DNA from: Limnephilus marmoratus
Lineage: Eukaryota > Arthropoda > Insecta > Trichoptera > Limnephilidae
DNA: 64,000 nt
NCBI GenBank assembly: GCA_917880885.1
Contig: OU862920.1
Coordinates: 40,645,019-40,709,018, forward strand
Reading direction: 5' to 3'
Shown: one piece after another, positions 20,022 through 29,957 of the stretch
Layout of the letters: each line of letters starts with the position of its first letter
Numbering within the stretch: position 1 is the stretch's first letter
The notes under the pieces: model-generated
The model's input: the letters and a program-made list of their open reading frames with translations, nothing else
What the model was told of the DNA's origin: nothing
Databases searched by the model: none
Translations under genes and position numbers: made by a program

Positions 20022-20620
20022 CATGGGGGGGGGGGGGGTTTAGGGGGTTCAAACCCCCCCCCGAAAAGTTAAGATGTCAACACCAGTAATATTAAAATGA
20101 GGAGAGTTAAGAGAACGTTATTTTTAGCACTAACATCTCAAAATGATATTATGTATCTAAAAAGATAAATGGGGACCTCTGAAAGAAAAAAAAAAATTAA
20201 CTTGCAAGTTCCATTTTTCGGTGATTGCGGTTTATTTTTATTTTGCAATGTGATTTTTATTTGGAATTCAGTTTCTAATTTCCGTTTCTAATCAGTGGTA
20301 AGTGTATACGTACTTTGAAATTATTATTTCACTTAGCAAAAAGGGTTTAATAAACATATAACAGGATGAGTACAGTCAGGTGAATACGTACTTGCATAAA
20401 TGTGATTATTTGACTAATTTGACTGCTTAAAATGTTATAACATGTACAACTAACGTTTATTTTGTTTTGAAAGATTTTCTATATACATTTGTTACTTTCA
20501 TTTTATAAAAAAAAAAAATTAGGTAACCAATGTACATAGAAAATAAAAGTTTTCAACACAAATACAAAGTCCGACAATACCACTACGCCCTGGCTAAACT
20601 AAAACCTGGCTACGCCCGTG
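20022..20620. mobile_element. hAT-like MITE with 8-bp target duplication
   Basis: CTGGAATT occurs at 20014-20021 and 20621-20628. The element between starts CATGGGGGG and ends CCTGGCTACGCCCGTG; reversed, that end is CACGGGCGTAGCCAGG, a very common hAT terminus. A G-run of 14 and the mirror GGGTTCAAACCCCC mark the left end. The central part (about 20118-20408) matches 11728-12105. No transposase. Confidence 0.75.
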
Positions 20621-20713
20621 CTGGAATTCACAGGGTTTGATAATAAAAAGTGCTTCGGAGTCTCCCCACCTTGTCTATTTTAGTTTTCTGAAGTTTCCGT
20701 ACCGCGTGTGATC

Positions 20714-21117
20714 GGTACCGCGCGTTTTCGTCCTGCGACAAAATATCCCCGACACTGTATACTCCGACAAAATATCCCCGACACAATATACTCCGACAAA
20801 ATATCCCCGACACAATATACTCCGACAAAATATCCCTCGACACAATATCCCAATGGACAAAACATCCTCCAACAACAAATCTACTAAAACCTAACGTAAT
20901 CTAATCTAACCTTATTTTACATTTTACTATTTTTGAACATTAATTTATTGTTTTTACAGGTTGTCTGTATTATTTTTGTTCCTTTTTTTGTTAGATTAGG
21001 TTAGTTAAGGTTAGGTTTTCGTAGGATATTTTGTTGGAGGACGTTTTGTCTGTTGGATAGTTTGTCGGGGATATATTGTCGGGGGGTATTTTGTCGCGGG
21101 ATATAAGTCGCGGAACC
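20714..21117. mobile_element. Element with subterminal inverted arrays, Mutator-like candidate
   Basis: The left end GGTACCGCGCGTTTTCGTCC and the right end, reversed, GGTTCCGCGACTTATATCCC form imperfect TIRs. Inside the left end, about four units of CGACAAAATATCCCCGACACAATATACTC (29 bp) lie in tandem. The right end has the same motifs inverted (TTTGTCGGGGATATATTGTCGG). Flanks CGTGTGATC and CGTGTGAAT agree at 7 of 9, consistent with a 9-bp duplication as in Mutator-like elements. No coding. Confidence 0.6.
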
Positions 21118-21696
21118 CGTGTGAATTGCACACTATTTTTTTTACATAACTTCAGTAAACGATGCCTTCCGACTCAAAGTCTTGTTCGAAGACACTATCA
21201 ATCACAACAATTATCTCGTAATAGTCAAATTCATTTTAAGTTTTTTTTTTCTGAACGTTTCTGAAAAAAATCATAACTACAATATAATTTGGTTTTTCGA
21301 AACTGTCAATTCATTGCAAAGAGTCATAATCAAGTACCAATTTACGTTAAGTGAAAATAAATTACTTTGCAAAGTTTCACATTTTATTTCTAGCTTCTCT
21401 TTTCTCGCCACTTATTCAAAGTGAATCTCCTCTTTGGTATTTTTATTTTTTATTTTAATGACAATATAAGATAAAGTAAAATTACAAAATAAGTAAAAAT
21501 TCAAAGTAAAGTGGTTTGTTTACAGTCCTCCTCACTAGGTATTCCTGTTCCGAGGCGGACTGTATGTTGCTGAATGGGTGTTGATTTTTATTTCCTCATC
21601 TTGTAGTTTCTTGATTTTCACAAAATAACAATAAATAAAATAAAAGTATTTATATAATGAATAACTTATTACTTTGTATAAAACCACTATATTTAA

Positions 21697-21746
21697 AACA
21701 ATATCAACATGTTTCGACAACAATGTTGTCTTCATCAGGATATGTT
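21697..21746 (-). ncRNA. Hammerhead ribozyme of Penelope type
   Basis: On the minus strand the core boxes CUGAUGA (21738-21732) and GAAAC (21715-21711) are intact. Stem II is GACAAC/GUUGUC with an AUU loop and one extra A before it. Stem III is the minimal AC/GU pair with a two-base AU loop. Stem I pairs GAUAU(U)GUU with AACAUAUC across nine positions, one bulge. U706 is the expected cleavage base, cutting 5' of GAUAU. Two-pair stem III is characteristic of ribozymes in Penelope-like pLTRs. No activity is proven by sequence alone. Confidence 0.8.
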
Positions 21747-21984
21747 ACTATGATAAATAAAAAACAAGTAAAGACAAATTAAAATAAATTATAACATAGA
21801 CAAAATATTAAAAAGTAGAGGTGATTAATTACTTACTAATCATAAAAATAGTTATACAAAATAAAATTTAAAAATTATTTAAGGAAAAATAAAATTGTAT
21901 TTAGATAATAAAATTTTTTAAGAATAATTAATTAAAATAATTAGTCTAAATCAAAAAATCAATAATTATAATTAGTTGTAAGTA

Positions 21985-22530
21985 TTAATAAGAAAATAAA
22001 TTTAAAAGATGGCTATTTTTAAAAAAGGTTTGGTTATTTATAATATTTAATTTACTATTAATGCTTTTTCTAATTTCTAAAATTTCTAAATTATCCAATT
22101 GCATGCCCGTAGTGTTAGTATGTAAAATTTTAAGACCTGTATTAATATCAAAAGAATGACTTGTTTCCAAAATATGGTTGGCAAATTCAGAATAATTATT
22201 ATTATTTAAACATCTTATATGTTCCTTAACTCGAATGTTAAAATTTCTAGAAGTTTTTCCAATATAAAAAAAGTTACAATCATTACAAATTAATTTATAA
22301 ACCCCAGATTTGTTCAAAAAATCACATTTATCCTTATTATTTAATATATAATTTTTTAATTTGTTGTTTGTATAAAAAGCTGGTTGTACATTATTTGGCA
22401 TGTTTTTAATTATTAAATTTGAAATGTTATTATTTAAAAATAAAATTTTTCTCCAATTATTATCATTTTCAACAACATGTGGATAGACAAAAGATCTAAA
22501 AAACTTTTTCTTATATTTTTTGTTTAACAT
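21985..22530 (-). CDS. GIY-YIG endonuclease domain of a Penelope-like element
   Basis: 181 codons. Residues 1-65 are a Lys/Asn-rich linker of the kind found between RT and endonuclease. C69, then SGVYKLICNDC (75-85), is the Cys-containing approach to the GIY motif (GVY at 76-78). FFYIGKTSRNFNIRVKEH (87-104) holds YIG (89-91) and the conserved Arg100. FANHILETSHSFD (116-128) and EILEIRKSIN (149-158, likely catalytic Glu) complete the domain. The ATG at 22530 is simply the first in frame, since the natural protein would be fused to an RT upstream. The frame is undamaged within the domain, suggesting a fairly young copy. Confidence 0.82.
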   Translation of the reverse strand: MLNKKYKKKFFRSFVYPHVVENDNNWRKILFLNNNISNLIIKNMPNNVQPAFYTNNKLKNYILNNKDKCDFLNKSGVYKLICNDCNFFYIGKTSRNFNIRVKEHIRCLNNNNYSEFANHILETSHSFDINTGLKILHTNTTGMQLDNLEILEIRKSINSKLNIINNQTFFKNSHLLNLFSY

Positions 22531-22535
22531 ATTGT

Positions 22536-22903
22536 CTATTAATTTTTATATGAAAATGATGCCACAAAATAAATTTGCGAAGTTTGAAGAAGTAAAAAAG
22601 TATTTATGTTTGTTGTCTGCAGGTTATATTGGGGTTACTTCATAATTTTAATGATTTCCTCATCATTATCGATATAAGGCATGTTATTTTTTCTAATTCT
22701 TGAAAATGGTCAATTTACAATTCTGAATAATTATGTTTGTACATAACAAACATATTACTCAGAAGATATAATATTTTAAAGTTAACGCTGTTTTTCCTTA
22801 TGGCAACCATTTCAACATATTAAATATACATCCACTGAAAATAAAGAAATAATGTATAGAATAATGAAATAATTTTACTTTGTATAAACCACTTATTTGA
22901 TGT
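22536..22903 (-). other. AT-rich stretch between Penelope ORF and second hammerhead
   Basis: No RT motif could be read in either orientation. It may be unrelated DNA joined at the truncation point. Confidence 0.35.
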
Positions 22904-22950
22904 GCAAATCCGACCGGTTTCGGAACAAACGTTCCTTCGTCAGGGAAAGC
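22904..22950 (-). ncRNA. Second hammerhead ribozyme, different Penelope family
   Basis: Core boxes CUGACGA (22943-22937) and GAAAC (22921-22917). Stem II is GGAAC/GUUCC with loop GUUU, again preceded by one extra A. Stem III is AC/GU with loop CG. C912 is the cleavage base. Stem I starts GGA/UCC with a U-rich internal loop and a further GC pair. TAAGTGGTTTATACAAAGTA follows, as after the first ribozyme, yet stems I-III differ, so two Penelope families are represented. A (TA)n run at 22969-23003 follows on the high-coordinate side. Confidence 0.75.
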
Positions 22951-22967
22951 TTATACTATAGCATATA

Positions 22968-23004
<37 letters not shown>

Positions 23005-23269
23005 TTATACTATTATAATGTATAGCTTAATGGAACAAACACAACTTCAAAATAAATTTATACTGTAATTTTTATCATTAAATTTATAATTTCTATTATT
23101 TTCCACCGGGAAAATACATTCGATTACAGTAAAAACGAATAAAACTGGGTTGACTTTTCTCGGGTAAGGACCGCTAGTAATGATTAGAAATGGCTATGAA
23201 GTTGAAAAGGACTCATAAAGGTTAGTATTGTGACTCATTAATGCGATATGTGTAAATATATTTTTAATG

Positions 23270-23430
23270 TGAATACCGCACAAGAGTCCCAACTGCCCTC
23301 AACCGCCTGGATTCAGGGAGACCATGGCATTCCTAATTGGGGTATTTTGTGAGGTTGAAGATGGGGAAGAGAAAGATCGGGAAGTACCTGGTTGTTCAGA
23401 TCTGGTTACCAAACACGGCTAAAGCCATTT
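23270..23430 (+). repeat. Dispersed repeat family H, copy 1
   Basis: Shares AATTGGGGTATTTTGTGAGG, GGGAAGAGAAAG and TCAGATCTGGTTACCAAACAC in order with 23920-24090. A decayed relative lies inverted at 39600-39730. No ends or coding visible. Segments 22951-23269 and 23431-23549 hold nothing else recognisable. Confidence 0.55.
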
Positions 23431-23549
23431 AGCAAAGCTTCATAATCTAATAATGATCTTACACGAGGGCGATACTGATTGTATGTTTCACTCTGGAATG
23501 TGCCGCAAATATACCTTATTTTATTTCAAATTATTGAATTGTGATTTTT

Positions 23550-23903
23550 TTTAAGTGAAACTTCTTTAAATCCGTTAATGAATTGAAATTCGGGTGAAAC
23601 GGAAATGCGTCACAATTCAGTTCTACACAAATGCTCGGTTCTAACATAATGTGGTTAATTCGCACCTCGGCGCTTGTCTTCCACAGCGTAGTTGGCAAGG
23701 TGCCTGACAAGTCTCAGCGGTCAGAGAGACTTATGATGCGAACGGGGGTTCGAATCCTACGAAATCCAAAAAAAAAACATTTTATTTTGTGAAATCAATA
23801 TCCAATCTTCAAACCACCTTAAAAAAACAAGCAAAAGAAAAGAAAGCGACATCTAGCGACTTTATAGTTTCACTTCTACCGCATGTGAATTATACACTCT
23901 GAT
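23550..23903 (+). mobile_element. TIR element with internal tRNA-like region, family T copy 1
   Basis: Starts AAGTGAAACTTCTTTAAATCCG and ends TTTCACTTCTACCGCATGTG..CACTCTGA, an inverted AAGTGAAAC/GTTTCACTT pair. The centre (about 23676-23770) is tRNA-like, with GCGTAGTTGGCAAGGTGCC (box A) and GGGGTTCGAATCC (perfect box B), followed by a short A-run. The copy at 46640-46999 matches from end to end. The extremities are shared with families C and D, so one group of ends carries different interiors. Confidence 0.7.
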
Positions 23904-23919
23904 TTGTTTACATCAAGGT

Positions 23920-24090
23920 GAATACCTCCCAAGACTCTCAGCTACTACCGTCTGGAGCCAGTGAGACTATCGCATCCCCAATTGGGGTATGTTGTGAGGC
24001 TGAAGGTAGTGGGGAGGGGAAGGAGATGGGAAGAGAAAGGTGGGGAAGTACCTGACTATTCTGATCTGGTTACCAAACACTGCTAAACAT
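23920..24090 (+). repeat. Dispersed repeat family H, copy 2
   Basis: CCAATTGGGGTATGTTGTGAGG, GGGAAGAGAAAGGTGGGGAAG and CTGATCTGGTTACCAAACAC match copy 1. The upstream part also matches the inverted copy at 39600-39730 (CTCCAGACGG...). AT-rich sequence follows to 24324. Confidence 0.55.
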
Positions 24091-24324
24091 ATTTTTTACA
24101 AATTTCTATATTTAAGTCATACATAAGGTGCGATAAATTATACATAAGGTTCAAACAAATTATAAATTTATGACAAATTATAAAATTAAATTATACGAAA
24201 GGTGCGATAAATATACTAAATTTCACAACTTGACATCATAAACGAAGTGCACAAATTTTGAATTTACGTTGACGCTAATTAATGCAATTTCTAAATAGAC
24301 ACTCTTTCAAGTATGTTAATTAAT

Positions 24325-24590
24325 TTAAAGGATTCAAAATTCGCGTAAGCGTCGTAGCAAAAGTTAAACAAAATTTTGAGTTCAATGACCATTGACGGTT
24401 ATCGACTTATCAAGTCAAATACACATATAAAATATTTCCTACATCGTCTATTTACAACTTTATTATTAGTATTATATTTATAAGTATTTTATGACATTAA
24501 TGACTCGATAATCGTTGACGGTCACTGAACTCAGATTGCAGTTTAACTCTTAACTATGACGTCTTTGCGAATTTAGAATAATTTTTTTAC
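24325..24590. repeat. Foldback element with arms of about 95 bp
   Basis: Left arm 24325-24422 and right arm 24493-24590 are imperfect reverse complements. Matching runs include AAATTCGC, GTTAAAC, TGAGTTCA(A/G)TGACC and TTATCGA. The spacer is about 70 bp. No coding; MITE-like but without a shown target duplication. Confidence 0.6.
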
Positions 24591-24704
24591 ATAGAATAAA
24601 TATTTTCTTTAAAAGAGCGATCATGATTTTTTTTTCATATATTTTTCTGAATTTTTGCAATTGATAAATACAGTATATGAAATCATAACAGTGATGGGAA
24701 CCCT

Positions 24705-24830
24705 TTAAGAGCGTTTAACCAGCCAGCGGACGAAAATCCACGTTTCGTCGAAAATTGTTCTTACGATCGTGCAGGGCGGTTACAATGAGAAAGATTAACT
24801 ATTCTCCGTACCAGCTTTTTTAAATTATAA
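24705..24830 (+). repeat. Dispersed repeat shared with 12998-13115
   Basis: GACGAAAATCCACGTTTCGT, GTTCTTACGATCGTGC and GAAAGATTAACTATTC match the minus strand at 13 kb. Nothing else is recognised from 24591 to 25074. Confidence 0.6.
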
Positions 24831-25074
24831 CTTAATATCGAATTTATTTCAATCCAAATTAGCTTTCATTTATACCTTCATCCAAAAATGCTGAAAGACG
24901 TGATGATAAAACTATTAAAATAATGTACTTTTTGTAATTATTTTTTGATTACAAGTATTTATCATTTTTCAATAATGTCTAAATTTAATAAGAATGTTAA
25001 AAAAATCTGAAATATATAAGTTTGTAAGTGCGCAAATAAATACACAAATGGACCAATTTTAGAATCTATATGTC

Positions 25075-25318
25075 TTAGTCATAAGTCACTAGCTATAAGT
25101 CTTAGAGCTAAGTCACTAGTCATAATTGTAAATCTTAGTTGTAAGCCAGTAATATAAGAAGCTGTAAGTCTTAGATGTAAGTCACTAGTTGTAATTGTAA
25201 ATCTTAGTTATAAGCCAGTAATATTAATTCTTTTATACATTTATTTGTACAGCGCCCTTGAGGTGATTTTCCACGAAAACGGTGCTATATAAATTAGCCA
25301 ATTATTATTATTATTATT
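25075..25318 (+). repeat. Degenerate tandem repeats and LINE-like tail
   Basis: GTCACTAGT...GTAAATCTTAGTTGTAAGCCAGTAATAT recurs with a period of about 70 bases (25112, 25182). The end GCTATATAAATTAGCCAATTATTATTATTATTATTA, preceded by TACAGCGCCCTTGAGG, is a common LINE 3' terminus with an (ATT)n tail. No ORF2 sequence is left. Confidence 0.45.
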
Positions 25319-25454
25319 AAACACATGTACGTACATATTTTTTAATGATTTTATTGAAACTAAAATTAAAATTCTAAAACATGCGTTTGCTACATAATGT
25401 ATTGATTTATTTTACTGCATGTTTATATTATTTGAAATGGGTGTGGTATAATAC

Positions 25455-25662
25455 AAAATCTTTTTTGAAAATTTAACAAATCTGCCAACGACCTATGGAA
25501 TAACCTTATTATACTAAAAATTAAAAAAAATTCTTAAAATTTATTACAAGCGATTGCTAGATAAAAGAACAATCTTTCGAAATCCATTTATAATTTTTTG
25601 TGGAAAAGAGTCAATACGTCTAAAATCTGATTTGAAAATGAAATATTTCTGGTTTTCTCTGG
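25455..25662 (-). repeat. Dispersed repeat K, copy interrupted by a MITE
   Basis: Reverse complement of 9160-9325. The match runs through TTAGACGTATTGACTCTTTTCC and CCAGAGAAAACC, stops at 25663, and resumes after the MITE at 26444 (CCTCTTAAG). Confidence 0.65.
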
Positions 25663-26443
25663 TAGGGGAGACCCAGGCAAAGCGAATGTGTTAAGGGAGA
25701 TATTAAATAAAACACACAATGTTTGCATAACATAAAAACTTTATAAACAGTAATGTTAAGAAAATATCTGTCTTTAGACGTAAAATAAATGAAAAGGTAA
25801 AATTAATTATAATTATAAAAATAATGCAAATTTAAAAAAAGTCTTCGTCTTGTTCACTTTGCCCGGGTACCCGGGCAAAGCGAATTTGGACTCCGGGCAA
25901 AGAAAATTAGGAATCACAATCGTAGCAGAAGTAAGAACCATATCCACTATATGACGTGCATGATTCGTGAACCCAACTTTTACACTGGCTGCATTGAATC
26001 CAATCCTCTGTTAATGGTTCAACATAATTTGGCAAAGCGAATGGGCCATCCGCTTTGCCCTATTCGCTTTGCCCAAGGCAGTATCAAATAACATTTTGTT
26101 AAAAAATACTATGTGGGTGCTGTATTTCATAACTAAACTAAGTTTTTTAAATAGGAAACAAATAAAAATTGGATGATATAAACTAATCTTCACATGAAAT
26201 ATAACCAAATAATAATAATCACAAATACCTTACCTTCGTTTATCGTAAGAAAATTCAAAAAAATCGTTTTTTTTATAAAAAAAAGCGTGCGTTCCTGCCA
26301 AACGACAAATATTCACTGTAATGGCGTCGGTAGCGCTGCGGTACACCGATTGTGAGACTATTAGCGCATTCTAGTGGTAATTTTTGGAAATATTCAAGTC
26401 ATCCGCTATGCCTGGTCCATTCGCTTTGCCTGGGTCTCCCCTA
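25663..26443. mobile_element. 781-bp MITE with perfect TIRs, TA target
   Basis: Both ends read TAGGGGAGACCCAGGCAAAG and continue with CGAAT, identical over about 26 bases in inverted orientation. The empty site at 9.17 kb shows insertion at TA, as for Tc1/mariner/pogo-type elements. The motif GGCAAAGCGAAT or its reverse recurs at least seven times, including a near-palindrome around CCCGGGTACCCGGG at 25861-25874 and an opposed pair at 26031-26080. A short frame at 26011-26208 is not convincing. No transposase, so non-autonomous. Confidence 0.8.
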
Positions 26444-26559
26444 ATGCCCTCTTAAGGCGTAACCTGTGCGTGGGTAATATAGATATGTACATTTTATTAT
26501 TGTACCTCCAAGAACTAATGGGCATATAAATCAGAAATGCAATTAAAATTTGTCTAAAC

Positions 26560-27310
26560 AGTTTGTACAAAAATGTACAGTGAATAATAATTATACAATA
26601 GTGTAATGATAAGTGTACAGTGTAATAATTAGTTTATAGTTCGTCAGAAACAAAAGGTGATTTAAATTAAATAAATAAACTTTGTACACCTGTATTTTTA
26701 AGCCATAATTTTAACTCTTTTAAGTATTGAAGTACCTAGTTTAGTTTTCATTTGAATTTTTTTCGGTAAAAGTTTGAAAGCTCGAGGTTCTATAAAACTG
26801 CTTCAAGTTTGCATTTGTTTGGTATTCGTTTGGGAGGTATAAAGTACATTATTTTTTCATAAGGTTAATGCTGTTTCAATTTTTTTCTAAATTGTTTTTA
26901 TTTTTAAAGATACATATCACAGTTTGCAGAAATAGTTTACGGAGACTGAATAGTTTAGATTCTTTGTATAATCTGTGGAAAATGTTCTATTTCTATTATA
27001 CATAATTTTAATAATATAATTTTTTTATTATTTGTAAAGTTTTATAAATGCATCAAACTCACCGCCCCATCCTATTATACCGTACATGATTGAAGATTGC
27101 AACAGAGAAAAATTAAATCATTTGCAATTTGTCAATATTGAGTACTTCCTTAAGACTGTAAAATATGTACGTAAGATATCTTAATTTAGAAACGGTATTG
27201 TTAATTAGTGATTGCCAATTTAAATTTGTGTGTATGTATAAACCTAAATATATTAACAGGTTTCTATGATTTTTTTTATAAACATTATGCAGGTGAATGC
27301 CCATCTATGG
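26560..27310 (-). mobile_element. Decayed LINE ORF2 C-terminal half
   Basis: Minus strand: YLGLYIHTNLNWQSLINNT and KLRYLTYIFYSLKEVL (27113-27260), then LQSSIMYGIIGWGG near 27065, then after stops EPRAFKLLPKKIQMKTKLG near 26780. An AAATAAATAAA tail lies near 26670. The order is the thumb and C-terminus of a Jockey/CR1-type LINE. Many stops show age. The MYGIIGWGG motif is also found, as YGIIAWGG-type sequence, in the LINE at 51617-52330. Confidence 0.65.
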
Positions 27311-29534
27311 TGTTGGCTGTTTGCCACAAGTTAATAAAGTTAATATAGATGCCCCTCAGGCTAATTTGTTCGGAACAACTCATATAGAACTCATCGGAAA
27401 TCGTTGTCACCCTTACTGCAAAAGTTAGAAATATGATCTTAACGGTGTTAGAAAGAGAAAACACCAAGCTTTATATTCAAATGTAAAAGTTAACCTCAAA
27501 ATTATAAAAATGTACACCTTTATGAAACTAAAGTTTCCGACCACAATTTGAAAAAAAAAATAAACTATGAGAATTATTATTAATTATTTTTACATGAAAC
27601 GACAAAAAAGTCAGTTGACGATAACTTTTACAATGCATTTGCATAATAACACATGCGTGTTTTTTTCGTTAAATTTGCTTTCAAAAATTCTGTATGTAAA
27701 AATATAAATGTTTATTTCTCAAATTTGACAGCGTATTTCATAACCTTTCTAAAACAGTTTTTAGTTTTTGGATTTGTTGAGAAATACTAATTTGGATTTT
27801 ATTGCGACGAGAACATTTTTTGACCTTCCGACAAAACAGGCCCTAGTTTTTCGAATGTATACGGTGATAATAATAATATTTGCTTGTCAAGCATTGGTAA
27901 ATTCATCCATTCAAACTCTTGAATTTATATTCATTTTATAAAAAAACTCATAAAAAAAAAATTATATGTCACCAATAATTTTTTTATAATATGACAAGAA
28001 TATAATAATTGCACGATGCACTGGAACGCACTAGAAAATTTTAGTGCATTTTTAAAGCTTTTCAAACTATTATTTATACCTGTGCATTTGATTGCCTTTG
28101 TTGGGAATTAATTGTAATAAAGAAGCGTTATAATACGTACAAGTATTGTAAATAAGATTATAGCATTTGCCAGGTAATTAGGTAAGTAGTAATAATAATA
28201 ATAAATATTTAAACTTTTTTCCTACGCTTTATTTTTTAAATGATACCTCACAAGAGCTTTCTTGTACATATTGGTTTAAGACATGGGAACTACGTCGCCA
28301 CCCGGTTGGGCAGCGTTGTGTTGTTTTTTTTTTCTTTTTAAAAATAAATTCTATTTAGAAGACGTTTGATTAATTTTTTTTTTTTGGAAATTAGACAAAT
28401 TAAAGGTACTCCGGCAACACGGACACGCCCAAAACACACTTATCGGTCTATCTTTGGCCACTCGCAAAGACAACCTTATAAAGCTGAACTTACCAACACG
28501 TTCCTGATGCTAACATTAAGGGCATATTTCATTCAAAACTGTGACTACCGCAGATCGCAAATCACTGTGAAAAATAGTACGCAGCGAGACACGGCAATGC
28601 ATGATAAATCCCATTTGGCACGATTTGTAGCCCTGCGCCCGGTGACGCAACAACCTGCACAGCGCACATGTTTGTGTGAGATGTGTTTAATCGCTTCCGC
28701 ATACTGGCCCCATACCCCGTACACCCGCCACCGGTATCGGAAATTTCGTCCGTTGTGCAACTGGCTGTAATTATTCTGTGCCGCGACGTAGGAAGCGCGG
28801 AGTTCACCAGGGTCGCTAGGAAGAGCCACATCTGACCCTATTCAGATGAAGCGTTTTTTAAGCGCTTTCCAAAGCCTGTATATCTATTTACTTGGATGTA
28901 TATATAACCTAAAATATAATGTCTCATCTATCGTATCAAGCATCATTAATTTTATCTTGTATATTTAAACGTATATTACAACTTAACGTGTAGCCTAATC
29001 AAAACATGAGTGCGCTTGCAAATGCAAATAATATTCGTTTCACAGTCACTGTGGTAGAAAAAATTGTGAGTGTAGTGTGACTAGTTAGTAGTTGATCGGA
29101 CAAATGCGTCGGATTCCTCACAAAAGATGCATGATTTAAACCAAATCTGAACACTACGCTCCAGAAAATCACTTCATAGATAGTAGGTTATACCTACAGG
29201 TTAGTTTATATGGATTCCTTTATTGAAAAACCTTTCGTTCACGTAAAAGATGTATTCTCATCATCTAGATTTAATCTTGGCACTATAATTCCGGAACATA
29301 CTACAACCGTAGTACATGCGTGAATAACTATCTTAGGTAGGTAATAGGTTCTATAGAAGAGAATTCTTTGAATATGTTCATGTTCATGCTGTTAAATGAC
29401 AAAGCAGCGTAACAAAAAATTATATCTTCATTCGTAATTCGAGAATGCTTTCCTTAGAGTTAGAATTTCATCAGCAGATGAGTCAGAAACCCAAATTTTT
29501 TAATCGAATTCGGAACGCAAGACTCGTTTTAAAG
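27311..29534. other. No gene recognised; GC-richer patch at 28400-28830
   Basis: Mostly AT-rich. At 28400-28830 the base composition rises and both strands are open (134 codons at 28366-28770, 94 at 28545-28829), which reflects composition more than coding. No motif, splice pattern or repeat match is seen. It could be a promoter or CpG-rich exon of a host gene, but nothing in the sequence proves it. Confidence 0.3.
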
Positions 29535-29957
29535 GGTACGGGTACCGCCACCCTGGGTACCATTTATTGGATAACCAACAATCTGCCATAGGTCACACGG
29601 AGATTTTCGCTACGTTTGGTGACTTAGCAGGGATGTCCGGGTTCACGGCGTGAGGTTTGTCATGGACTAGCGACAATTGTGTCTGCCCATCAACTGTGAC
29701 TGGTTTTGGATTGGAGGAAGACCTTTTGACTTCTCCAGCAGAATTCTCTCGGAATATCACCTTGCACCGCAGTGGAAGTGATAAAATGGGATTCATACAT
29801 CCGTCACTTCTGGATATTCTGACCCCCAGATACCTTTTCATTTCCAGAACTTCTTATTCTCCCTTTCCTAAAAAGACCTCATCACAGCTTCCCCAAAGAT
29901 AACATAGACGCTGAGGGGAATTATTTTCCGCAGGTGCGGAGCTAATGTAAAAAAAAT
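29535..29957 (+). mobile_element. SINE-like family F, copy F3
   Basis: GGGTACGGGTACCGCC, GGATAACCAAC, GCTACGTTTGGTGACTTAGC, a middle block with CTTGCACCGCAGTGGAAGTG and CCGTCACTTCTGGATATTCT (shared with F7), then the tail hairpin (decayed) and AGCTAATGTAAAAAAAA. Complete from start to tail. Confidence 0.65.

Larger units (their letters stand above)
19689..21141 (+). mobile_element. TIR element family D, copy 1, split by two insertions
   Basis: Family D runs from GAAGTGAAAACTTCTTTAGC-type sequence through GAAACGG...AGCGAGCGACAC and TTTAGCCTGCGAGAGAATGAGATAG. It then has a tRNA-like stretch (CATCTAGTGGTATAAAGTGCC) and the CTCCCCACTCTTGTCTA block, and ends GCGTGTGAATTGCACACTCTGA. Here the parts are 19689-20021, 20629-20713 and 21118-21141. 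The gaps are filled by a hAT-like MITE and an array-bearing element. The copy at 35697-36234 is uninterrupted and shows the expected continuous order. Confidence 0.75.
21530..22535 (-). mobile_element. Penelope-like element, 5'-truncated
   Basis: A GIY-YIG endonuclease ORF (21985-22530) is followed on the minus strand by about 240 nt of A/T-rich 3' sequence, a hammerhead ribozyme (21697-21746) and TAGTGGTTTTATACAAAGTAA. The same downstream motif follows the hammerhead at 22904-22950. Reverse transcriptase sequence upstream of the ORF is missing, so the copy is truncated. The exact 3' boundary near 21530 is uncertain. Confidence 0.75.

Noticed and set aside
20985..21025. Telomere-like AGGTTAGGTT sequence
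   Set aside because: Only two or three imperfect units inside a transposable element; no array.
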